A stretch of 64,000 bases of DNA from Pseudomonas sp. AKS31 (GCF_023634765.1 NZ_JAMLFX010000003.1:618179-682178); one strand, 5' to 3'; positions 39,498 through 48,603 are shown, counted from the stretch's first letter. Numbers and translations are program-made. The notes: generated by a model from the letters alone, not told the origin.

Positions 39498-40442
39498 TTA
39501 CTGAAGCTTGGCTTTCACGGCCTCCAGGCCAGGTTTACCGTCAATGGTGGTCACGCCAGTGAGCCAGGTATCGAGCACTTGTGGATTCTTTTTCAGCCAG
39601 GCCTTGGCGGCCGCGTCAGGCTTCATCTTGTCGTCGAGGATGTTGCCCATCAGTTCGCTTTCCATGTCGACGGTGAACTCCAGGTTCTTCAGCAACTGAC
39701 CGACGTTGCTGCATTCCTCGGCATAACCCTTGCGGGTATTGGTCGCCACGGTTGCAGCACCGAAATCGGGGCCGAAGAAATCATCACCACCGGTCAGGTA
39801 TTGAATCTTGAAGCGCTTGTTCATCGGGTGCGGCGCCCAGCCGAGGAAGACCACGGCGGTGTCGCGTTTTTGCGCGCGATCCACCTGCGAGAGCATGCCC
39901 GCTTCCGATGATTCAACCACTTTGAAACCGGCGGTTTTCAGGCCGAAGGCGTCCTTGTCGATCATGCTCTGGATCAGACGGTTGCCGTCGTTGCCAGGCT
40001 CGATGCCGTAGATCTTGCCGTCGAGTTCTTTCTTGAATTTGGCGATGTCGGCGAAGTCATGCAGACCTTTGTCATACAGCGCTTGCGGCACGGCGAGGGT
40101 GTACTTGGCGCCCTTGAGGTTGGTGCGCACGGTTTCCACGGTGCCGGCGTCGCGATAGGCCTTGATGTCGTTTTCCATGGTCGGCATCCAGTTGCCGAGG
40201 AACACGTCCATGTTCTTGCCGTCGGCCAGCGACTTGTAGGTCACGGGCACGGAGATCATGGTGGTCTTGGTCTTGTAGCCGAGGGCGTTGAGTACAACGG
40301 AGGTGGTAGCGGTGGTAGCGGTGATGTCGGTCCAGCCGACATCGGAGAAGTTAACGGTACTGCACTGTGCCGGTTCTGCAGCTTGCGCCAGTAACGGCAG
40401 ACTCAGCATGGCGGCCAACAACAACGACGGGGAACCTTTCAT
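39498..40442 (-). CDS. cbcX: Choline-binding periplasmic protein
   Basis: 314 aa from MKGSPSLL. Signal peptide to about residue 22 (LLAQAAEPAQC). ProX/OpuAC fold with NFSDVGWTDITATTATTSVVLNALGY, NMDVFLGNWMPTM, and GWAPHPMNKRFKIQYLTGGDD, which carry the aromatic residues used for trimethylammonium binding. About 160 bp upstream is a 21-bp-spaced direct repeat (40602-40635) that suits an AraC-type activator such as GbdR. Confidence 0.95.
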   Translation of the reverse strand: MKGSPSLLLAAMLSLPLLAQAAEPAQCSTVNFSDVGWTDITATTATTSVVLNALGYKTKTTMISVPVTYKSLADGKNMDVFLGNWMPTMENDIKAYRDAGTVETVRTNLKGAKYTLAVPQALYDKGLHDFADIAKFKKELDGKIYGIEPGNDGNRLIQSMIDKDAFGLKTAGFKVVESSEAGMLSQVDRAQKRDTAVVFLGWAPHPMNKRFKIQYLTGGDDFFGPDFGAATVATNTRKGYAEECSNVGQLLKNLEFTVDMESELMGNILDDKMKPDAAAKAWLKKNPQVLDTWLTGVTTIDGKPGLEAVKAKLQ

Positions 40443-40878
40443 GGATGGACTCCTTGGTGTTTTTTTTGGCAGTGTTCCGACTGTGGACCACCGCACTTAT
40501 AGGTTGCGGTTGGATGGCGTTCTGGAGACAGCTCTGTCACGGCGCCTTGCAATCGAGTCATAACGATCATGTACCAGTGAAAATCTGACGCCTACAGGGG
40601 GGGTCGTATCCAGTACAGGGATGGTCGCATCCAGTGTCAGTGACGTCGTTTACAGCTTTTTTCAGCCCCGAATGGCCATCTGAACCGCACAAAAACGGCG
40701 AAAAACCGGGGCAAAAACGGCGCGGCGCTGGTGGACATGAGTGCGTCGGTGTCAGACGCCGTGCGCTCCGACAAAAGCCTGATGATGCGGGCATTCCGGC
40801 GGAACGCAGCTTGAGCGTAGCAGCTCCGCCAGCGGGCGCTTCACGCCCCGGACCGGCATCCTCAGGAGCTCTGCAGCA
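40443..40878. other. Divergent control region of cbcXWV and sdaB
   Basis: 436 bp without a gene. It contains the 21-bp-spaced direct repeat GGTCGTATCCAGT / GGTCGCATCCAGT (40602-40635), and a second pair of CAAAAACGGCG direct repeats (40690 and 40712, 22-bp spacing) nearer sdaB. Both pairs have the geometry of AraC-family sites. Confidence 0.55.
40602..40635. promoter_or_regulatory. Probable GbdR site (21-bp-spaced direct repeat)
   Basis: Two copies of GGTCGYATCCAGT, start to start 21 bp, i.e. two helical turns, as expected for an AraC-type dimer. It lies between cbcX and sdaB, both of which are GbdR targets in P. aeruginosa. The assignment to GbdR is inferred from gene context. Confidence 0.6.
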
Positions 40879-42255
40879 ATGGCTATCAGCGTTTTCGACC
40901 TGTTCAAAATCGGCATCGGCCCTTCCAGTTCCCACACCGTCGGGCCGATGCGCGCCGCGGCGTTGTTCGTCGAGTCGCTACGGGACAAGCACCAGTTGGA
41001 ACAGGTGCGCCGTATAGAAGTGCAATTGTTCGGATCGCTGTCGGCCACGGGCATTGGTCACGGCAGCGACAACGCGGTGATCATGGGTTTGATGGGCGAG
41101 TGGCCGGACGCAATCGACCCGTCGCAGATCGGTCCCCGCATTCAGGCGCTGCGCGAAACGCATACCCTGCTATTGGATGGTCGTCTGTCGGTGCCGTTTG
41201 TCTGGGCACGGGACATGCGCCTCATTGATGAGAACCTGCCGTTCCACCCCAATGCCATGACGATTGTTGCCGAGGGCGATCACGGCGAACTGCATCGCGA
41301 CACCTACTATTCGGTGGGTGGCGGGTTTGTGGTGGATCAGGCGCAGGCCTCCAGCGGAGTGGTCGATCTGGATCGCACTGAATTGCCCTACGACTTTTCC
41401 AGCGCGGTCGAGTTGCTGGAACTGTGCAAACGCAACAATCTGCGCGTCGCCGAATTGATGATGGCCAACGAAAAGGTCTGGCGCAGCGAGGAAGAAATCC
41501 GCGCCGGGCTGATGAAACTGTGGCGGGCCATGCAGGATTGCGTCGAGCAGGGCCTCAAGCACGAAGGCATCCTGCCTGGTGGATTGAATGTGCGTCGGCG
41601 CGCGGCGAAGTTGCATCGCAGTCTTCAGGAATTGAACAAGCCCAACGTGATCGGCTCGACGCTGAGCGCGATGGAGTGGGTCAACCTGTTCGCCCTGGCG
41701 GTTAATGAAGAAAATGCGGCGGGCGGACGGATGGTCACGGCGCCGACCAATGGTGCCGCAGGGATCATTCCGGCGGTGTTGCACTACTTCATGAAGTTCA
41801 GCGAGGCGGTGACGGACGCCAACGTGGTCGATTACTTCCTAGGTGCAGCGGCGGTGGGCATTCTGTGCAAAAAGAATGCTTCGATCTCGGGCGCCGAAGT
41901 GGGTTGTCAGGGTGAGGTCGGCTCGGCGTGCGCCATGGCGGCGGCAGGGCTGGCGGAGATTCTTGGCGCCACGCCGGAGCAATTGTGCAACGCGGCGGAG
42001 ATTGGTCTGGAGCATAACCTTGGACTGACCTGCGATCCGGTCGGTGGCCTGGTGCAGGTGCCGTGCATCGAGCGTAATGCGATTGCCGCGGTGAAGGCGA
42101 TCAACGCGGCGCAGATGGCATTGCGTGGCGATGGTCAGCACTTTATCTCGCTGGATCGGGTGATCCGCACCATGCGCGATACCGGCGCCGACATGCATGA
42201 CAAATATAAAGAGACTTCGCGCGGTGGCTTGGCCGTTAGCGCGGTTGAGTGCTGA
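40879..42255 (+). CDS. sdaB: L-serine dehydratase (iron-sulfur type)
   Basis: 458 aa, single-chain type with beta domain first and alpha domain after. It deaminates L-serine to pyruvate and ammonia. Seen: [19 protein letters not shown] at 9-27 and the cluster-domain Cys residues in [27 protein letters not shown] near 330-355, and C-terminal [13 protein letters not shown]. In this locus it completes choline to glycine betaine to sarcosine to glycine/serine to pyruvate. The start follows CAGGAGC. Confidence 0.95.
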   Translation: MAISVFDLFKIGIGPSSSHTVGPMRAAALFVESLRDKHQLEQVRRIEVQLFGSLSATGIGHGSDNAVIMGLMGEWPDAIDPSQIGPRIQALRETHTLLLDGRLSVPFVWARDMRLIDENLPFHPNAMTIVAEGDHGELHRDTYYSVGGGFVVDQAQASSGVVDLDRTELPYDFSSAVELLELCKRNNLRVAELMMANEKVWRSEEEIRAGLMKLWRAMQDCVEQGLKHEGILPGGLNVRRRAAKLHRSLQELNKPNVIGSTLSAMEWVNLFALAVNEENAAGGRMVTAPTNGAAGIIPAVLHYFMKFSEAVTDANVVDYFLGAAAVGILCKKNASISGAEVGCQGEVGSACAMAAAGLAEILGATPEQLCNAAEIGLEHNLGLTCDPVGGLVQVPCIERNAIAAVKAINAAQMALRGDGQHFISLDRVIRTMRDTGADMHDKYKETSRGGLAVSAVEC

Positions 42256-42270
42256 GACCGCGTCGCCACT

Positions 42271-42376
42271 ATCGCTGGCAAGCCAGCTCCCACAGGTTCT
42301 TTGGTGATACCGATATCTTGATCACACTGAAAATCCCTGTGGGAGCTGCGGTGCGACGATTCGACTTGCCAGCGAT
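42271..42376. repeat. REP pair with chimeric right arm
   Basis: Left arm ATCGCTGGCAAGCCAGCTCC; right arm TGTGGGAGCTG...CTTGCCAGCGAT is interrupted by CGGTGCGACGATTCGA, a piece typical of another REP variant. It lies just behind sdaB. Confidence 0.75.
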
Positions 42377-42811
42377 GAGGCCAGACCAGTCAAAACTGCG
42401 CGCTAAGTGAACACGGACAATAAATCACGCCACCTTTTAGCGCGTCGCAAACAGATAAGAGTCTTTCCCAGCTGTTACAGGCGCTCAGCACCCCCTACCG
42501 TCCGTCACCCGTGCCTGCGGTGACACTGTCCGACAATCGTGCGCAGGCCAGTTCCCACAAGTGCTACCGATCTGCTCACACCTGCCGGAGCAGGGCTTTC
42601 ACCGCCGCTGATGGCACTTCGAAACTCCCCTGGTCGGACCGTTCGTGTAGACACGTCGCGACGTCGTTTTCAGGAGTTATTGAACGGCCATCCAACTTTA
42701 GGCATGGCAATTGCTCTGTCATAACAAAGCCCGTCTCCCACGCGAGAACGCTGGCAATAACAAGAGCCTCCGCCTGAGGCCATCACCCGCTTTGTGTGAG
42801 GAGATACCGCG
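42377..42811. other. Upstream region of gbdR
   Basis: About 435 bp with no gene supported. It carries a sigma-54-like promoter at 42700-42716. The region between the REP pair and the promoter is unremarkable and could hold upstream NtrC/CbrB-type enhancer sites, which I cannot define by eye. Confidence 0.5.
42700..42716 (+). promoter_or_regulatory. Sigma-54 type promoter of gbdR
   Basis: AGGCATGGCAATTGCT shows the -24 GG (42701-42702) and -12 GC (42713-42714) doublets exactly 10 bp apart, with TTGC at -12. The predicted start is about 85 bp before the gbdR ATG. This agrees with known NtrC and CbrB control of gbdR in P. aeruginosa. Confidence 0.65.
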
Positions 42812-43915
42812 ATGACGTCGTTCAACTCCGGGGCCCAACCCCAGAACCGTGCGCCTCAATCCATCGGCTTTCTGCTGCTGGACAATTTCACGCTGATTTC
42901 TCTGGCGTCCGCAGTAGAACCCCTGCGCATGGCCAACCAATTGTCCGGTCGCGAGCTGTATCGCTGGAGCACCCTCACCGTCGATGGCGGCCAGGTGTGG
43001 GCCAGTGACGGTCTGCAAATCACTCCCGACGCTTCCATGCACAAAGCGCCACCGCTGGACACCGTGATTGTCTGCGGTGGCATCGGTATCCAACGCACTG
43101 TCACCCGCGAACACGTTTCATGGCTGCAAAGCCAGGCGCGCCAGTCCAAGCGTCTTGGCGCGGTGTGCACCGGCAGTTGGGCTCTGGCCTGTGCCGGCCT
43201 GCTCGACGGTTTCGATTGCAGCGTGCACTGGGAATGTCTGGCGGCGATGCAGGAAGCTTTCCCGCGCGTGGCCATGAGCACACGCCTGTTCACCCTCGAC
43301 CGTAACCGTTTCACCAGCTCTGGCGGCACCGCGCCACTGGACATGATGCTGCACCTGATCAGCCGCGATCACGGCCGTGAACTGTCCGCCGCGATCTCGG
43401 AGATGTTTGTCTACGAACGCATCCGCAACGAGCAGGATCACCAGCGTGTGCCGCTCAAGCACATGCTCGGCACCAACCAGCCGAAACTGCAGGAAATCGT
43501 GGCGCTGATGGAAGCCAACCTTGAAGAGCCGATCGACCTTGACGAACTGGCGGTGTACGTCGCCGTGTCGCGTCGACAGCTGGAGCGGCTGTTCCAGAAA
43601 TACCTGCACTGCTCGCCGTCGCGTTACTACTTGAAGCTGCGTTTGATCCGCGCCCGGCAGTTGCTCAAGCAAACGCCGATGTCGATCATCGAAGTGGCCT
43701 CGGTGTGTGGTTTCGTCTCGACACCGCACTTCTCCAAGTGCTACCGCGAATACTTCGGCATTCCGCCGCGTGACGAGCGCGTAGGTTCCAACACCACCCA
43801 GCAAGTTGCGATGCTGCCGCTGCCGCAGGCGATCGTGATGTCGCCGCTGTCGGGGCCGATGTCGGCGTTGAGTCAGGCGCGCAATGAGTCGACGTTTGCC
43901 AGCGTAAGGCTGTAA
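42812..43915 (+). CDS. gbdR: GbdR, AraC-family activator of glycine betaine catabolism
   Basis: 367 aa. An N-terminal DJ-1/PfpI-like glutamine-amidotransferase-type domain (about 20-215) includes AVCTGSWALACAGLLDG with its Cys. The C-terminal AraC DNA-binding domain (about 235-330) has VSRRQLERLFQKYL and VASVCGFVSTPHFSKCYREYFG. GbdR responds to glycine betaine and dimethylglycine and activates gbc, dgc, sox, sda and cbc genes. The first recognition helix RRQLERLF is identical to that of CdhR at 49756. Confidence 0.95.
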   Translation: MTSFNSGAQPQNRAPQSIGFLLLDNFTLISLASAVEPLRMANQLSGRELYRWSTLTVDGGQVWASDGLQITPDASMHKAPPLDTVIVCGGIGIQRTVTREHVSWLQSQARQSKRLGAVCTGSWALACAGLLDGFDCSVHWECLAAMQEAFPRVAMSTRLFTLDRNRFTSSGGTAPLDMMLHLISRDHGRELSAAISEMFVYERIRNEQDHQRVPLKHMLGTNQPKLQEIVALMEANLEEPIDLDELAVYVAVSRRQLERLFQKYLHCSPSRYYLKLRLIRARQLLKQTPMSIIEVASVCGFVSTPHFSKCYREYFGIPPRDERVGSNTTQQVAMLPLPQAIVMSPLSGPMSALSQARNESTFASVRL

Positions 43916-43918
43916 GGC

Positions 43919-43996
43919 AAAAGATCGCAGCCTGCGGCAGCTCCTACAGGGATATGCGTTCCAATGTAGGAGCTGCCGAAGGCTGCGATCTTTTGA
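43919..43996. repeat. Paired REP element (GGCAGCTCCTACAGG type)
   Basis: Arms AAAAGATCGCAGCCTGCGGC and complement around GGGATATGCGTTCCAAT, 3 bp after the gbdR stop. Confidence 0.9.
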
Positions 43997-44003
43997 TCTG
44001 CTG

Positions 44004-44267
44004 TCAGGCGCTATGGCTTTGCTGATAGTCCGCCAATGCCGGCAGTAATTGTTTGTCGATCGCCTGACGCACCGCCGGCTGGATACTGGCGCCGCTGGTG
44101 TACATGTCCTTGACCATTTTGCGCAATTCAAACGCACGAACATTATCCAGGCCGCGCACGGCATGCTCGCAAGCCTGCTCGGCCGTTGAACCGCTCGGCA
44201 CTTGAAATCCCAACGCCTTGAGCTGGCCCAGCAAATCTTCCTGATCGATCAAATCGGCATACATCAT
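44004..44267 (-). CDS. Conserved hypothetical protein of the gbd locus
   Basis: 87 aa from the ATG at 44265-44267 (MMYADLIDQ); AAGG lies 9 bp upstream of it. A further in-frame ATG at 44274-44276 sits directly on the ribosome site and is less likely. All-helical, soluble, one Cys (AEQACEHAVRG). A gene of this kind follows gbdR in other pseudomonads (PA5381 position), but no function is known. It points back towards gbdR. Confidence 0.75.
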   Translation of the reverse strand: MMYADLIDQEDLLGQLKALGFQVPSGSTAEQACEHAVRGLDNVRAFELRKMVKDMYTSGASIQPAVRQAIDKQLLPALADYQQSHSA

Positions 44268-44375
44268 GACGCGCATCCTTCTTCAATAACGGAGGTCGTG
44301 GCTCGATTCTGGTAGCCATGCGGGGGCACGGCAAGGGCGATTTGTCGCAGTGGCTGCGACGGCTATGAACAGGTC

Positions 44376-44515
44376 GTTTTCGGCTAACTCGGCGGCGAGG
44401 GGAGTCGGCACACTGAACTCAGCTTGCAACACGAAGGTTTGGTCACCCTCGCTTGGCAGCTCCTCAACAGTACCCTCTGCCCCGATCCTGTCACGGCTTG
44501 TATCGGGGCTTTTTT
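44376..44515 (+). ncRNA. Candidate small RNA ending at a strong terminator
   Basis: TTGTCG (44342) and TATGAA (44364), 16 bp apart, could be -35/-10 elements, predicting a start near 44376. The transcript would run about 140 nt through CTCAGCTTGCAACACG and CTCCTCAACAG, which are unpaired-looking segments, to the terminator. No ribosome site or ORF is evident. Promoter match is only moderate; the terminator is the firm part. Confidence 0.4.
44479..44515 (+). terminator. Orphan rho-independent terminator
   Basis: GCCCCGAT ... ATCGGGGC with a 15-nt loop, followed by six T. It reads on the plus strand only; both neighbouring genes are on the minus strand and gbdR ends about 560 bp upstream. Confidence 0.8.
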
Positions 44516-44530
44516 CATTTTGTGAAAGGC

Positions 44531-44607
44531 AAAAGATCGCAGCCTTCGGCAGCTCCTACAGGAAAACGCATTCCAATGTAGGAGCTGCCGAAGGCTGCGA
44601 TCTTTTT
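44531..44607. repeat. Paired REP element (GGCAGCTCCTACAGG type)
   Basis: Arms AAAAGATCGCAGCCTTCGGC and complement around AAAACGCATTCCAA, 12 bp downstream of the hydroxylase stop. Nearly identical to the copies at 43919 and 50702. Confidence 0.9.
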
Positions 44608-44619
44608 GCATTGAATGGT

Positions 44620-45783
44620 CTAGCGCTGCAACACCAGAATCCGCGACAACAACTCATCCCGGTCGATGTAGCAGCCCTGAAAATGCCGCGCCCCGGTGGC
44701 CGGGTCAAACGCATTGCGCGCATGCAACGTGCGGCGGTTATCAAAGCACCACAGCTCCCCCGGATTGAGCCTTTGCATCAGCTGAAACCGTGGTTCGCGG
44801 GTCATCGCGATAAAGCGCCGATACGCCCGGTACAACCGTGGCATTTGTTCCACCGAGGTATCAAACGCCCCGCGCAGAAAGTTCGCCATGCGAATCTCGG
44901 TCACGCGACCCAAGGCATCCAAGGCAATGATCGGCGCCAGGCAGCGATAGTCGCTATGGCGATCCTTGTTGCGAAACTCTAAGGGGATTTCACACAGGGC
45001 CTGAAACGATGCCGGGTCTTCACTGCGCAGCGCATCGGCAATCGCAAAACCATCGATAAAAATGCTTTCGCCGCCCTCGGCGTCATTCACCAGACAATGC
45101 AGAAATTGCAGCCCCGGTTGCAGCTCGCGGGTGGGCAGATCGGTGTGCAACGGCAAGTTGAAAGCGGTGTAGGCGTTGCTGTCGGCATCGGCTTTGGATT
45201 GCACGTTGAACAGCACACCGAAGTTGCTTTCGCGAATAAAGGAAATGCGTTGCGCGATGAGTTTCAACGAACCGGATTCAGTGGGCACACCGCGCACTTG
45301 CGTCAGGCCGATGTCGCGTACGGCGAGCAGCCATTGGAGCAGCGCGGCGTTGTCGTTCATCAGTGCCGCGTATTCGAATACCGGCAACTGCAGATCGTTG
45401 CGCCACAGATAAGACTTGGGTTTGCCGGCCAAGCGTTCGGCGCGGGATTCATCGTCATAGGCATGAGCGCGCAACCAGCCCGGATCGAAGCGGCTGAGGT
45501 GGCCGTCCTGCCAGTCGATGCGCAGGCAGCCGTCGGTATCGATATGGGCGGCGGCAGGCTTGAGGTCTTCAGCGGCATCGACAATCTCGAACACCTGCTC
45601 GCGGGTAACGTTGTAGACGCACTGCGGGCACGGGCAGTTATCCCGCAACCAGACATGGTGAAACGGGCTGATGCGACCGTCAGCCCATTCGATGGCAACG
45701 CGATCCGCCAGGGTCTGCACGCCACCGAGCGCGCTGATCAACGGATAAGTACGGAAATCGGCAACAACGGCAGCGGTGTGCAT
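44620..45783 (-). CDS. Gamma-butyrobetaine hydroxylase (2-oxoglutarate dioxygenase)
   Basis: 387 aa. The N-terminal zinc domain (about 25-110) shows WLRDNCPCPQC with three Cys; the TauD-like catalytic domain has the Fe(II) pair in LPLHTDLP near 213 and the distal His in TLHARNAF near 350. Residues NFGVLFNVQSKAD and DGFAIADALR match BBOX-type enzymes. Reaction: gamma-butyrobetaine + 2-oxoglutarate + O2 to L-carnitine + succinate + CO2. It lies 24 bp behind cdhB, the end of the carnitine operon. A trimethyllysine hydroxylase role is a weaker alternative. Confidence 0.88.
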   Translation of the reverse strand: MHTAAVVADFRTYPLISALGGVQTLADRVAIEWADGRISPFHHVWLRDNCPCPQCVYNVTREQVFEIVDAAEDLKPAAAHIDTDGCLRIDWQDGHLSRFDPGWLRAHAYDDESRAERLAGKPKSYLWRNDLQLPVFEYAALMNDNAALLQWLLAVRDIGLTQVRGVPTESGSLKLIAQRISFIRESNFGVLFNVQSKADADSNAYTAFNLPLHTDLPTRELQPGLQFLHCLVNDAEGGESIFIDGFAIADALRSEDPASFQALCEIPLEFRNKDRHSDYRCLAPIIALDALGRVTEIRMANFLRGAFDTSVEQMPRLYRAYRRFIAMTREPRFQLMQRLNPGELWCFDNRRTLHARNAFDPATGARHFQGCYIDRDELLSRILVLQR

Positions 45784-45807
45784 GGCGGGCTCCTATAGAT
45801 CGATGGA

Positions 45808-46284
45808 TTACCTGGCGGGTGGCAGCGCGATAACGCGGCCGATGTAAGCGGGAGCGGGCAAGTCTTGCTGCTCGGCGACGATGCTTTGCAGGCAGCTCAA
45901 GGTGTCCGCGCTGAACGGTGCCGAGCGTGGGCCGGCGAGGTCGACGTGCAACAGCATCTGTTCGTTGCCGGCCAGTTCCTGTTCCTCACCGACCTTGTGC
46001 AGGCTGTGATAGAGGTGCAGGCGTTTACTGTCGTGGGCGATGATTTGCGTGCGCACTTCGACTTCAGTGTCGAGCTTCACTTCGTGCAGGTAGTTGAGGT
46101 GCAGTTCCAGGGTGAACAGCGAATTACCGCTGGCTTCGCGGTGGCTGCTGTCCATGCCCAGACGGTCCATCAGGGCGTCGGTGGCGTAGCTGAAAATCAG
46201 CAGGTAGAAGGCGTCGCGCAGGTGACCGTTGTAGTCGACCCAGTCGGCGATGATTCTGGTTTGGTAGGTGGTGAGGTGGGGCAT
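45808..46284 (-). CDS. cdhB: Betainyl-CoA thioesterase of carnitine catabolism
   Basis: 158 aa from MPHLTTYQ. Hot-dog thioesterase fold with DWVDYNGHLRDAFYLLIF near 15-32 (the DxNGH catalytic Asp/Asn/His region) and LHLNYLHEVKLDTEVEVRTQI. It releases glycine betaine from betainyl-CoA made by CdhC. The frame extends 54 codons upstream, but that part reads through a long repeat element (46331-46490), so the shorter start is preferred. Confidence 0.88.
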   Translation of the reverse strand: MPHLTTYQTRIIADWVDYNGHLRDAFYLLIFSYATDALMDRLGMDSSHREASGNSLFTLELHLNYLHEVKLDTEVEVRTQIIAHDSKRLHLYHSLHKVGEEQELAGNEQMLLHVDLAGPRSAPFSADTLSCLQSIVAEQQDLPAPAYIGRVIALPPAR

Positions 46285-46330
46285 GGTTTGGGTTCCGGCA
46301 GTTGGCGGGTCGCTAAGATCAAGAGCTACC

Positions 46331-46490
46331 CCCTCACCCCAGCCCTCTCCCCCAAGGGGGGCGAGGGGGAAAGGGAGCAGATCTTCAAGTCTTTCAAGTC
46401 TTGAGTTCGACTCAGTAGTGCAAATCGGCGTGGCTCGCAAAAACACCTCGGTCAGTCCCCTCTCCCCCCGGGAGAGGGCTAGGGTGAGGG
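46331..46490. repeat. CCCTCACC long inverted-repeat element inside the carnitine operon
   Basis: Left arm CCCTCACCCCAGCCCTCTCC, right arm GGAGAGGGCTAGGGTGAGGG, with the shared inner blocks GAGTTCGACTC and CGGTCAGTCC. It separates cdhA and cdhB, 22 bp after the cdhA stop. Confidence 0.85.
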
Positions 46491-46512
46491 CAGCGATGTC
46501 ATGCCAGACACA

Positions 46513-47478
46513 TCACTCGCTGAACGCCATCCCATGCTTTTCCTTGGTGGTCTTCACCGCCTCAAGCACCGCCAGCAAACAATCATCACGATAGCGTTCC
46601 AGCGCCGAAATGCTGTGGCGGCCGAGCTGATCACTGGTGCCATCGACCACGTCATCAATCAACTTGTCAGTCAGTTCCGGTGCCGGCAAGTACGTCCACG
46701 GCAACTGCAACGCCGGGCCGAATTGCGACATGAAGTGGCGCATGCCGGCATCACCCCCGGCCAGGGTATACGTCAAGAAGGTGCCCATGAACGACCAGCG
46801 CAAACCAGCGCCAAAGCGGATCGCATCGTCGATTTCGCCCGTGGTCGCCACGCCATCGTTGACCAGATGCAACGCCTCGCGCCACAGCGCTTCAAGCAAA
46901 CGGTCAGCGATGAAACCGGGCACTTCCTTGCGCACGTGCAGCGGACGCATGCCGAGGGATTCGTAGACTTTCATTGCGGCTTGCACAGCCTCGGGCGCGG
47001 TGTTCTTCCCGCCCACGACTTCCACCAGCGGCAACAGGTAAACCGGGTTGAACGGATGGCCAACCACGCAACGTTCCGGGTGCGTCGAACTCTCGTAGAA
47101 CTCGCTCGGCAACAGGCCGGAAGTGCTCGATCCGATCAAGGCATCTGGCTTCGCGGCCGCGCTGATTTTGCTGTGCAGCTCGAGTTTCAGTTCCAGACGT
47201 TCCGGGGCGCTTTCCTGAATGAAGTCGGCATCGCGCACGCATTCCTCGATGGTCGCGACAAAACGCAGGCGATCCTGAGAAGCCCCCGGTGCCAGGCCAT
47301 TTTTCTCCAGCGCGCCCCAGGCATTGGCGACGCGTTTGCGCAGCGCCGCTTCAGCGCCGGGCGCCGGGTCCCAGGCCACCACGTCGAGGCCATGGGCGAG
47401 GGCACGCGCGACCCAGCCGCTGCCGATGACACCGCTGCCCAGCGCGGCGAAGGTTTTGATTTCGGTGATAAAGCTCAT
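46513..47478 (-). CDS. cdhA: L-carnitine dehydrogenase
   Basis: 321 aa from [10 protein letters not shown]. 3-hydroxyacyl-CoA dehydrogenase-like fold: Rossmann loop [17 protein letters not shown] at 10-26, catalytic region [18 protein letters not shown] near 140-157, and [16 protein letters not shown]. Oxidises L-carnitine to 3-dehydrocarnitine with NAD+. The open frame extends far upstream but through a REP element; the chosen ATG lies 13 bp from AAAATCCC-rich sequence with a weak GGG site. Confidence 0.93.
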   Translation of the reverse strand: MSFITEIKTFAALGSGVIGSGWVARALAHGLDVVAWDPAPGAEAALRKRVANAWGALEKNGLAPGASQDRLRFVATIEECVRDADFIQESAPERLELKLELHSKISAAAKPDALIGSSTSGLLPSEFYESSTHPERCVVGHPFNPVYLLPLVEVVGGKNTAPEAVQAAMKVYESLGMRPLHVRKEVPGFIADRLLEALWREALHLVNDGVATTGEIDDAIRFGAGLRWSFMGTFLTYTLAGGDAGMRHFMSQFGPALQLPWTYLPAPELTDKLIDDVVDGTSDQLGRHSISALERYRDDCLLAVLEAVKTTKEKHGMAFSE

Positions 47479-47505
47479 AGGGATTTTCCCGAGTAAGGTG
47501 ATCCC

Positions 47506-47590
47506 TGTAGGAGCTGCCGAAAGCTGCGATCTTTTGATCTTGCTTCTAAAAATCAAAGTCAAAAGATCGCAGCCTTCGGCAGCTCCTACA
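47506..47590. repeat. Paired REP element between cdhC and cdhA
   Basis: Arms TGTAGGAGCTGCCGAAAGC and GCCTTCGGCAGCTCCTACA, with one mismatch between arms. It is a hairpin inside the operon and may give different mRNA stability either side. Confidence 0.9.
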
Positions 47591-47609
47591 GGGGGAAATG
47601 AGTGCTCGT

Positions 47610-48497
47610 TTAACCGCGCTGGGTCAGGCCCATTTTCTTGCGACCTTCCGCCGGGGTCAGCACCCGGGCGCCGAGGCGGCTGAGGATTTCGGTGGCGCGT
47701 TCGACCAATTGGCCGTTGGTCGCCAGCACGCCTTTGTCCAGCCACAGGTTGTCTTCCAGCCCGACCCGCACGTTGCCGCCGAGCAACACCGCTTGCGCGG
47801 CCATCGGCATCTGCATGCGGCCAATGCCAAACCCGGCCCACACCGCATCGGCGGGCAGGTTGTCGACCATGGCTTTCATGGTGGTGGTATCTGCCGGCGC
47901 GCCCCACGGGATGCCCAGGCACAGCTGGAACAGCGGGTTATCGAGCAGGCCTTCCTTGATCATCTGCTTGGCGAACCACAGGTGACCGGTGTCGAAAATC
48001 TCCAGCTCGGCCTTCACGCCCAGCTCGGTAATACGCTTGGCGCCGGCACGCAGTTGCGCTGGCGTCGAGACATAAATGGTGTCGCCGTCGCCGAAGTTCA
48101 GCGTGCCGCAATCGAGGGTGCAGATTTCCGGCAGCAACTCCTCAACGTGGGCGAGACGGGTCAGCGGGCCGACCAGATCGGTGTTCGGGCCGAACTCCAT
48201 CGGGTTCTCGCCAGCGCCGATCTCCAGGTCGCCGCCCATGCCGGCGGTGAGGTTGACGATGATGTCGACGTCGGCCTCGCGAATGCGCTCCATTACTTCG
48301 CGGTACAGCGCCACGTCGCGGCTGAACTTGCCGGTCTGCGGGTCACGCACATGGCAGTGCACCACGGTGGCGCCGGCCTTGGCCGCTTCGACGGCGGCAG
48401 CGGCGATCTGTTTCGGAGTGACCGGCACGTGTGGGCTCTTGGCGGTCGTGTCGCCAGCACCGGTGAGTGCGCAGGTGATGATGACGTCGTGGTTCAT
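47610..48497 (-). CDS. cdhC: 3-Dehydrocarnitine cleavage enzyme (BKACE family, DUF849)
   Basis: 295 aa, TIM-barrel BKACE enzyme. Transfers the betainyl group of dehydrocarnitine to acetyl-CoA, giving betainyl-CoA and acetoacetate. Zn-ligand patterns are seen: [12 protein letters not shown] near 45-56 (His-x-His) and Glu/His elements around GENPMEFG and FDTGHL. The carnitine operon context (caiX upstream, cdhA downstream) supports dehydrocarnitine over other beta-keto acids. Confidence 0.93.
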   Translation of the reverse strand: MNHDVIITCALTGAGDTTAKSPHVPVTPKQIAAAAVEAAKAGATVVHCHVRDPQTGKFSRDVALYREVMERIREADVDIIVNLTAGMGGDLEIGAGENPMEFGPNTDLVGPLTRLAHVEELLPEICTLDCGTLNFGDGDTIYVSTPAQLRAGAKRITELGVKAELEIFDTGHLWFAKQMIKEGLLDNPLFQLCLGIPWGAPADTTTMKAMVDNLPADAVWAGFGIGRMQMPMAAQAVLLGGNVRVGLEDNLWLDKGVLATNGQLVERATEILSRLGARVLTPAEGRKKMGLTQRG

Positions 48498-48603
48498 GGT
48501 GCGGTTTCCTTAAGGCGTGATGGGTCTGTCCGCAGCCCTTTTCGGGCTGCGAAGCGTCGGTCAGGCGCCCCTCCCATCTGGGAGAGGGCTTTTCAATCGA
48601 GAG

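Larger units (their letters stand above)
44268..44619. other. Gene-free interval with a candidate plus-strand small RNA and a REP pair
   Basis: About 350 bp between two minus-strand genes. It contains a clear plus-strand terminator at 44479-44515 with no plus-strand ORF ahead of it, then a REP pair. See the ncRNA entry. Confidence 0.6.

Noticed and set aside
46285..46446. 54-codon N-terminal extension of cdhB.
   Set aside because: It is encoded by the CCCTCACC repeat element (FPLAPLGGEGWGEG-like translation), a common artefact. MPHLTTYQ fits the thioesterase family start.
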